Of a stretch of DNA of 64,000 nt, positions 55,445 to 64,000 are shown in pieces. The stretch is from the NCBI GenBank assembly GCA_017450705.1, contig JAFSTC010000073.1:37449-101448 (forward strand), in the 5' to 3' direction. Source of the stretch: Lentisphaeria bacterium. Lineage in GTDB: Bacteria; Verrucomicrobiota; Lentisphaeria; Victivallales; Victivallaceae. The translations under genes and the position numbers were made by a program. Below the pieces are notes generated by a model. The model worked only from the letters and a program-made list of their open reading frames with translations, had not been told where the DNA came from and ran no database searches. Numbering within the stretch: position 1 is the stretch's first letter; every line of letters begins with the position of its first letter.

Positions 55445-56542
55445 ATGGAACGGCAATGGCGGAAACAGCGTGAGAGAAAAGCCTTCCTCGCCCTGGCGGA
55501 CGGGACGGTCTTTCACGGTTACGGTTTCGGATGTCCCGTCGACGGCACGGGAGAAGCGGTGTTCAACACCGGCATGACCGGCTATCAGGAGATCCTCTCG
55601 GATCCCTCCTACGCGGGCCAGTTCGTCGCGCTGACAACGGCGGAGGTCGGCAATTACGGCTGCTGCGAAGCCGATATGGAGTCACGAGGGGTCTTCCTCA
55701 ACGCGCTGGTGATCCAGGAGCTCAATCGCGCCTCCAACTACCGCGCCGAGGAGGAGCTGGAGGATTTTCTGATCCGCCACGGCAAGCCCGGCATCGCCGG
55801 CGTGGACACCCGGGCGCTCACGCTCCACTTGAGGGAACACGGTGCCCAGAAGGCCTTTCTCCACGTCTCGGACGAAGAGCTCTCGGAAGAAGCCGCCGTC
55901 GAACGCGCCCGGGCCTGGGAGGGACTGGACGGCAAGGACTACGCGTCGATCGTTTCGACGACGGCCAGTTACCGATGGAACGACTCGGGGAAACACCGCG
56001 TCGTCGTCTACGACTTCGGCGTGAAATACAACATCCTCCGGAATCTGGCCGAAAGCGGCGCGCAGGTCACGGTCGTCCCCTCCCGGACGCCCGCCCTCGA
56101 AGTGCTGGCCATGGAGCCCGACGGCGTGTTCCTCTCCAACGGTCCCGCGGATCCCTCGGCGGTCAAATACGCCATCGACAACATCCGCGTCCTGCTGGGG
56201 CAGGTCCCCCTCATGGGGATCTGCCTCGGCCACCAGCTGCTGGGTCTGGCCTGCGGCGCGAAATGCGGACGATTGAAATTCGGCCACCACGGCTGCAACC
56301 ACCCGGTGAAGAACGTGCTCACGGGCGAAGTGGCCATCTCGAGCCAGAACCACAACTACGCCCTCTCCGATCTGCCGGAAGAGCTGGAGCTGACCCATAT
56401 CAACCTCAACGACAACAGCTGCGAGGGGCTCCGGCACAAAACGCTCCCGGCCTTCAGCGTCCAGTTCCACCCCGAGGCGGCCCCGGGCCCCCGGGACGCG
56501 CAGAAACTTTTCGACCAATTCATTCAGATGATGGAGAAATGA
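55445..56542 (+). CDS. carA: Carbamoyl-phosphate synthase small subunit
   Basis: A 365-residue glutaminase subunit with the N-terminal CarA domain ([20 protein letters not shown]) and class I amidotransferase domain: [14 protein letters not shown] near 258 with the catalytic Cys, and [12 protein letters not shown] near 338 with His and Glu. It supplies ammonia to CarB. It starts 3 bases after purF and ends 2 bases before the pyrG ATG. Confidence 0.96.
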   Translation: MERQWRKQRERKAFLALADGTVFHGYGFGCPVDGTGEAVFNTGMTGYQEILSDPSYAGQFVALTTAEVGNYGCCEADMESRGVFLNALVIQELNRASNYRAEEELEDFLIRHGKPGIAGVDTRALTLHLREHGAQKAFLHVSDEELSEEAAVERARAWEGLDGKDYASIVSTTASYRWNDSGKHRVVVYDFGVKYNILRNLAESGAQVTVVPSRTPALEVLAMEPDGVFLSNGPADPSAVKYAIDNIRVLLGQVPLMGICLGHQLLGLACGAKCGRLKFGHHGCNHPVKNVLTGEVAISSQNHNYALSDLPEELELTHINLNDNSCEGLRHKTLPAFSVQFHPEAAPGPRDAQKLFDQFIQMMEK

Positions 56543-56544
56543 TC

Positions 56545-58147
56545 ATGACTACCAAGCACATCTTCGTCACCGGGGGCGTCGTCTCCAGTCTCGGCAAGGG
56601 CATCACCGGCGCGGCGCTGGCGTTTCTGCTGGAGAAGCGGGGGTTCCGCGTCGCCATGCAGAAGCTGGACCCCTACCTCAACGTGGATCCCGGAACCATG
56701 AGCCCCTACCAGCACGGCGAAGTCTTCGTGACCGACGACGGCGCGGAGACCGATCTGGATCTGGGCCACTACGAACGGATCGCCGGCATCTCCTGCTCCA
56801 AGGCCAGCAACTACACTTCGGGCCGGATCTACAGCAGCGTCATCGCCCGGGAGCGCGCGGGCGGGTATCTGGGCGGAACGGTCCAGGTCATCCCCCACAT
56901 CACCGACGAGATCAAAAACGCAATGCGTTCGCTCCACGGAGATGACGTGGACATCGCCATCTCGGAGATCGGCGGCACAACGGGCGACATCGAAAGTCTC
57001 CCCTTTCTGGAAGCGGCCCGGCAGTTCAAGCTGGAATCGCCTCCGGGAGACGCGATTTTCCTGCATCTCACGCTGGTCCCCTACATCCGGGCCGCGAAGG
57101 AATTGAAGACCAAGCCCAGCCAGCACTCCGTGGCGGCCCTGCGGAGCATCGGCGTGACGCCGGACATCCTCGTCTGCCGCAGCGAGATCCCCATGGAGGA
57201 GGAGCATCTCAAAAAACTCTCCCTCTTCTGCAACGTGCCCAGAGCCTGCGTCATCGAGGAGCTGGACGTGAAGAACTCCATCTACGAGGTCCCGCTGGAG
57301 CTGGAACGGCAGGGCCTGGATCTCCGGGTGCTGGAGCTGCTGCGCCTCGATCCCGGCAAGCTCGAACTCGACGAATACCGCGCGTGGCTTGAAAAAGTCC
57401 TGCACCCGACCCGTTTCTGCCGCATCGCCGTGGTGGGCAAGTACATCCGCCATCAGGACGCCTACAAGAGCATCTATGAGGCCCTGCACCACGCCGGGAT
57501 CGCCAGCAACTGCAAAGTGGAGATCGAAAAGATCGAATCCGAGGAGCTGGAGACGAAAGATCCCGAAATCCTGCTCCGGAATGCGGACGGCCTCCTCGTC
57601 CCCGGCGGCTTCGGCGCCCGGGGCATCGCGGGCAAGATCCGCGCGGTCGAATACGCCCGGACCCGGGGCATCCCCTTCCTCGGCATCTGCCTCGGGATGC
57701 AGTGCGCCGTGATCGAGTTCGCGAGAAACGTGCTCAACTGGGCCGACGCCGACAGCTCCGAATTCAACCCCTCCGCCGGACACCCCGTGATCGACCTCAT
57801 GGCCGAGCAGCGCGCCATCTCCGACAAGGGCGGCACCATGCGCCTGGGCGCCTACGACTGCGCCGTCACCCCCGGCTCGCTGGCGGAAAAGTGCTACGGC
57901 AAATCCCTGATCCGCGAACGCCATCGCCACCGCTACGAGTTCAACTCCGCTTTCCGCGCCGATCTGGAAAAGGCCGGTCTCAAGGTGAGCGGCGTCAATC
58001 CCGAACGGGATCTGGTGGAGATGGTGGAGCTCCCGGATCACCCCTACTTCATCGCCTGCCAGTTCCACCCGGAATTCAAATCCCGGCCCCAGCAGGCCCA
58101 TCCGCTCTTCGACGGCCTCGTCGCCGCCGCGCTGAAAGGAAAAGATC

Positions 58148-58164
<17 letters not shown>
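56545..58164 (+). CDS. pyrG: CTP synthase
   Basis: A 539-residue enzyme with the synthetase domain ([23 protein letters not shown] site; [30 protein letters not shown]) and glutaminase domain ([15 protein letters not shown] near 380; CQFHPEF near 507). It converts UTP to CTP using glutamine. The ATG at 56545 has GGAGA 7 bases upstream; an ATG at 56539 overlapping the carA stop is possible. It overlaps carB by 17 bases. Confidence 0.97.
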
Positions 58165-61396
<3,232 letters not shown>

Positions 61397-61405
<9 letters not shown>

Positions 61406-61466
61406 GGAAACAGGGGGGAGGGAAAAACTTCTTTTCAGTCGAAAAGGAGTTTTTCCCTCCCCCCTG
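61397..61466. repeat. Long palindromic repeat, copy 1
   Basis: Arms at 61411-61436 and 61441-61466 (26 bases each, one mismatch) with a 4-base AGTC loop. Key parts are CAGGGGGGAGGG, then AAAAACTTCTTTTC and its complement. About 14 bases upstream also match copy 2 at 63939. It lies between the convergent carB and metallo-beta-lactamase-fold genes, so it can act as a two-way terminator. The 61406-61570 stretch otherwise holds only a CCCCCCTCC-TTTTT tract and no gene. Confidence 0.85.
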
Positions 61467-61570
61467 CCCCCCTCCTTTTTCAAGAAAAGCGGGTATTTTG
61501 GAGAGACGCGCGGGCTTGATCGGGCGACGCCCCGGCCGCCGCGGTTTTACGCGCCACTGAGCCGCCTGAT

Positions 61571-62368
61571 CTAATTCACGGGAACGGCGCGGAAAGTCCC
61601 GTCGGGAGCGCGGCTGATGCGGACGCACCCGGGGAACGGGATGTGGGAACCGTACCAGACGCCGCCGCGCATCAGAAGCTCACGGCGGGAGGCGACCGCC
61701 CGGGCGGGCTCCATGTCGTATTTCGCGCAGTAACCGGGATGGGGCACCTGAAGATCGACGGCGTGGACGATGTCGCCGACGAAATACGCCTCTTTCCCGG
61801 CGATTTTGAAGACCGTGTGCCCCGGCGTGTGCCCCGGGTAAAGCAGCGGCAGAAGTCCCCAGTTCTCCAACGCTTTGTCGAAGTCGAAAAGGACGATCCT
61901 TTCCCGGCAGGGCTCGAAACACTTCCCAAGTGCCGCACGGCGGGGATCCCTCTGCCACGCCTCGTACTCCCGGCGGGCGACGTAGATTTTCGCTTTCGGG
62001 AAGGCGGGGCGGCCGTCCTCCGCAACAAGTCCCCCCACGTGATCCGGGTGGATGTGGGTGATGAAGACGGCGGAAATGCTCCCGCACGGGATCTTTCTTT
62101 CGGCCAGTTCCCGCTGCAGCCCCGGTCCGAAGCCCGTATCGATCAGGGCGCAACGCCCGTCCTTGTAACTCAGCAGAACCACGTTGATGGCCGAGGGATA
62201 GGAACTTTTGAGCCCGACCTTTTCCTCGGTACTGTGGAACAGACTTCCCGGCATGCGCGACGCCCGGTCCAGAAGAGGAACGACCCGGGGGACAGACTCC
62301 CCTTCGGTCCCGGCAACGGCGGCGGCCCCGCACAAAACGGCGGCCAAAAACACGGACAGTCTTTTCAT
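61571..62368 (-). CDS. Secreted metallo-beta-lactamase-fold hydrolase
   Basis: A 265-residue protein with signal peptide MKRLSVFLAAVLCGAAAVAG and the MBL metal motif ITHIHPDHVGG (HxHxDH) near 107, then YPGHTPGHTVF near 182 and FVGDIVH near 200 (metal Asp). It resembles the lactonase and quorum-quenching type subgroup, but the substrate cannot be assigned. An alternative reading of the leader as a lipoprotein is possible (VLCGAA). AAGGAGT precedes the ATG at 62368. It is divergent from an SGNH hydrolase gene. Confidence 0.88.
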   Translation of the reverse strand: MKRLSVFLAAVLCGAAAVAGTEGESVPRVVPLLDRASRMPGSLFHSTEEKVGLKSSYPSAINVVLLSYKDGRCALIDTGFGPGLQRELAERKIPCGSISAVFITHIHPDHVGGLVAEDGRPAFPKAKIYVARREYEAWQRDPRRAALGKCFEPCRERIVLFDFDKALENWGLLPLLYPGHTPGHTVFKIAGKEAYFVGDIVHAVDLQVPHPGYCAKYDMEPARAVASRRELLMRGGVWYGSHIPFPGCVRISRAPDGTFRAVPVN

Positions 62369-62396
62369 TTTCGTCAGAACTCCTTTCCACAAAAAG

Positions 62397-62425
62397 AATA
62401 TACACGCCGTCCCCCTTCGATGCAA
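62397..62425 (-). promoter_or_regulatory. Promoter of the MBL-fold gene
   Basis: Minus strand TTGCAT (62425-62420), 17 bases, TATATT (62402-62397). The palindrome AAGCGCTT (62424-62431) overlaps the -35 end and resembles the core of LacI-family operators. Confidence 0.6.
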
Positions 62426-62459
62426 GCGCTTTCGCCGAAAGAAAAAAACATTTCGACCG

Positions 62460-62487
62460 TTGAAAAATCGGTCCTCCGGTGTATGTT
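62460..62487 (+). promoter_or_regulatory. Promoter of the SGNH-GDPD pair
   Basis: TTGAAA (62460-62465), 16 bases, TATGTT (62482-62487), 57 bases before the SGNH start. Weaker than the others in the window. Confidence 0.5.
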
Positions 62488-62544
62488 ATCTGCGGAACAT
62501 CCCGAAGCGCGATTCTCCGTGCCGGAAACAGGAGGGAACACTTT

Positions 62545-63159
62545 ATGCTCGATCTTACGAAACCTTTTCTCGACCGGGGCGACAAGCTGGTCTGCTTCGG
62601 CGACAGTCTGACCGCTCAGGAAGGCTCCTACGCGGGCGTCCTCGCCAAGGCCCTGCCCGAAAACGAGATCGTCAACGCGGGCGTCGGCGGCGACAAGACC
62701 CCCTCCGCCCTGCTCCGGCTCGAAAAGGACGTGTTTTCGGCAAAACCCGACGCCGTGCTCGTCATGCTGGGCGCCAACGACGCCGCCGTCGGCCGGGATT
62801 GCTGGGCCGACGAACCCATGATCTCTCCCGAAGCCTACCGCTGCAATCTGGTGTGGATCGCCCACCTCTGCCGTCTGCGCGGCATCAAAAAAATTTCCAT
62901 CGCCACGCCTTTCGGCTTCGAGGGGCCTTCCTATCTGGCCCACGGCGACCGCATCACCGCCTTTGCCCTGGCGGCCAGGGAGGCCGCCGACGAATTGAAA
63001 CTGCCCCTCGTGCCTCTGGACTGTCTGTTCCACCGGCTCCGGAACGGCGTACCGCTGACGGAACTTGCCGTGACCCGCGACGGGACCCATCCCACGGGTG
63101 AAAGTCAGGAGGCCATCGCCCGGGCGATGCTCGAGGCGTGGCATCTGGCGAAAGATTGA
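62545..63159 (+). CDS. SGNH/GDSL-type hydrolase
   Basis: A 204-residue esterase-like enzyme with block I FGDSLTA (Ser near 20), a Gly in block II (VNAGVGGDK), Asn in MLGANDA near 73 and the Asp-His pair in DGTHPT near 181. No signal peptide, so cytoplasmic. It may deacylate a sugar or lipid. AGGAGGGAA precedes the ATG at 62545. It is followed 21 bases later by a glycerophosphodiesterase gene, which suggests joint action on lipid breakdown products. Confidence 0.9.
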   Translation: MLDLTKPFLDRGDKLVCFGDSLTAQEGSYAGVLAKALPENEIVNAGVGGDKTPSALLRLEKDVFSAKPDAVLVMLGANDAAVGRDCWADEPMISPEAYRCNLVWIAHLCRLRGIKKISIATPFGFEGPSYLAHGDRITAFALAAREAADELKLPLVPLDCLFHRLRNGVPLTELAVTRDGTHPTGESQEAIARAMLEAWHLAKD

Positions 63160-63180
63160 ACAAAGGAAGGATCCGTTCTC

Positions 63181-63930
63181 ATGATCTTCATCTCCCACCG
63201 GGGCGAGAGCAAGGACGCGCCGGAAAACACGGTCCCCGCCTTCGAACTCTCGTTCCAACGCGCCACCTCCGGCATGGAGTGCGACATCCACCTCACGAAA
63301 GACGGCGTCCTCGTGGTCATCCACGACTCCGACACGTGCCGCGTGAGCGGCAAGAGCCTGATCGTCGAAGAGAGCACCTATGAGGAGCTTCGACAGCTCG
63401 ACGTCTCCTGCGGCAAACCCGGTTACGCCGCAACACGGATCCCGAAATTTTCGGAAGTCCTGCCGCATCTGGGGAAAGACCGCCTCTTCTACGTGGAAAT
63501 AAAGAAAGACGATCCCGCCGTGATCGACGCTATGATCCGCGAACTCGCCGCGGAAAAAATCCCGCCGGAACAGATCGTCATGATCTCCTTCAGGGAGCCC
63601 ATCGTCAAGCTCTTCAAGGAGCGTTACCCCGACCGAAAAGCCCTGCTGCTCACCAGCTGCCGGGCGCAGAGCGACGGCACCTGGGGCCCGACGGCGAAGG
63701 CGCTGGCGGAAAAACTCAGGGATCTCGGAGCCGACGGCGTGGACATCGACGGCAACCTCTCGTTCATCACCGAAGACTACGTCAAAACCGTCAAGGAGGC
63801 CGGATTCGCCTTCGCCGTCTGGACCGTCGACGACGAGCCCCGGGCGGAAAAGCTCATCGGTTTCGGCGTCGATGCCGTGACCAGCAACCGCGCCGCCGCG
63901 CTCCAGGCGCATTTCGCCGCCCGCTCCTGA
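63181..63930 (+). CDS. Glycerophosphodiester phosphodiesterase
   Basis: A 249-residue TIM-barrel enzyme: ISHRGESKDAPENTVPAF at the start holds the catalytic His and metal Glu, MECDIHLTKDGVLVVIHD near 33 the second His and metal ligands, and a C-terminal FAVWTVDDEPRAEKLIGFGV. It hydrolyses glycerophosphodiesters to glycerol 3-phosphate and an alcohol. No signal peptide, so it acts inside the cell. AAGGAAGGA precedes the ATG. A palindromic repeat follows 9 bases after the stop. Confidence 0.94.
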   Translation: MIFISHRGESKDAPENTVPAFELSFQRATSGMECDIHLTKDGVLVVIHDSDTCRVSGKSLIVEESTYEELRQLDVSCGKPGYAATRIPKFSEVLPHLGKDRLFYVEIKKDDPAVIDAMIRELAAEKIPPEQIVMISFREPIVKLFKERYPDRKALLLTSCRAQSDGTWGPTAKALAEKLRDLGADGVDIDGNLSFITEDYVKTVKEAGFAFAVWTVDDEPRAEKLIGFGVDAVTSNRAAALQAHFAARS

Positions 63931-63938
63931 TTTTCGAC

Positions 63939-64000
63939 AAAGGGGCGAGGGCACCGGGGGAGGGAAAAAACTTCTTTTTCCGGAAAAAGAAGTTTTTTCC
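63939..64000. repeat. Long palindromic repeat, copy 2, cut by window end
   Basis: Positions 63963-64000 form a perfect 38-base palindrome (19-base arms, no loop) of the GGAAAAAACTTCTTTTTCC type, preceded by CGGGGGAG. By comparison with copy 1 the right arm should go on with CTCCCCC beyond the window. The upstream AAAGGGGCGAGGGCACC also matches copy 1. Confidence 0.85.

Overview
This is a GC-rich (about 60% or more) bacterial window that looks like a member of the Lentisphaerota (Victivallales type) within the PVC group. Three things point there: several pseudopilin-like proteins with an [12 protein letters not shown]-terminus and a C-terminal H-X9-DG motif, lysine synthesis through LL-diaminopimelate aminotransferase (dapL), and a dense set of loosely related glycosidases, each with its own regulator. 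The taxonomy is an inference from gene content. I saw no rRNA, tRNA, CRISPR array, insertion sequence or phage gene.

Positions 1-41800 are accessory carbohydrate-use loci. Four modules repeat one plan of regulator, pseudopilin-like H-X9-DG protein and large glycosidase. Module 1 (969-8469, + strand) is GntR, pseudopilin, GH123-like protein and alpha-galactosidase-like protein. Module 2 (13238-19158, +) is GntR, pseudopilin, a second GH123-like protein and a small secreted protein. Module 3 (19302-34056, +) is AraC, pseudopilin, two GH99/71-like secreted proteins around an amidohydrolase, an alpha-galactosidase-like protein and four catabolic enzymes (Gfo/Idh/MocA, quinone-oxidoreductase-like, SDR, type I dehydroquinase-like). 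Module 4 (41794-34046, - strand) is a nitrilase-family amidase, pseudopilin, DUF4838 protein, a GH28-esterase fusion, and last a GntR fused to a solute-binding-protein-like domain. A short - strand set (13102-8492) holds a truncated AraC, a third GH99/71-like protein and an odd class II glutamine-amidotransferase-like protein. Secreted enzymes probably open complex glycans, and the signal-peptide-less enzymes probably finish the products inside the cell.

Positions 41996-61405 are core nitrogen and glutamine metabolism. On the - strand lie gltB, gltD, dapF, dapL and then a NifA-like sigma-54 activator. On the + strand lie glnN (type III glutamine synthetase), purF, carA, pyrG and carB, packed as one operon in which four genes consume glutamine nitrogen. 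The gltB/glnN intergenic region has two identical, divergent, consensus sigma-54 promoters placed symmetrically around two TTTAC-N7-GTAAA sites, which suggests joint control of ammonium assimilation and glutamine use.

Positions 61406-64000 hold a lipoprotein-like or secreted metallo-beta-lactamase-fold protein (-) divergent from an SGNH hydrolase and a glycerophosphodiesterase (+). This set is bounded on both sides by copies of one long palindromic repeat; the second copy is cut by the window end.
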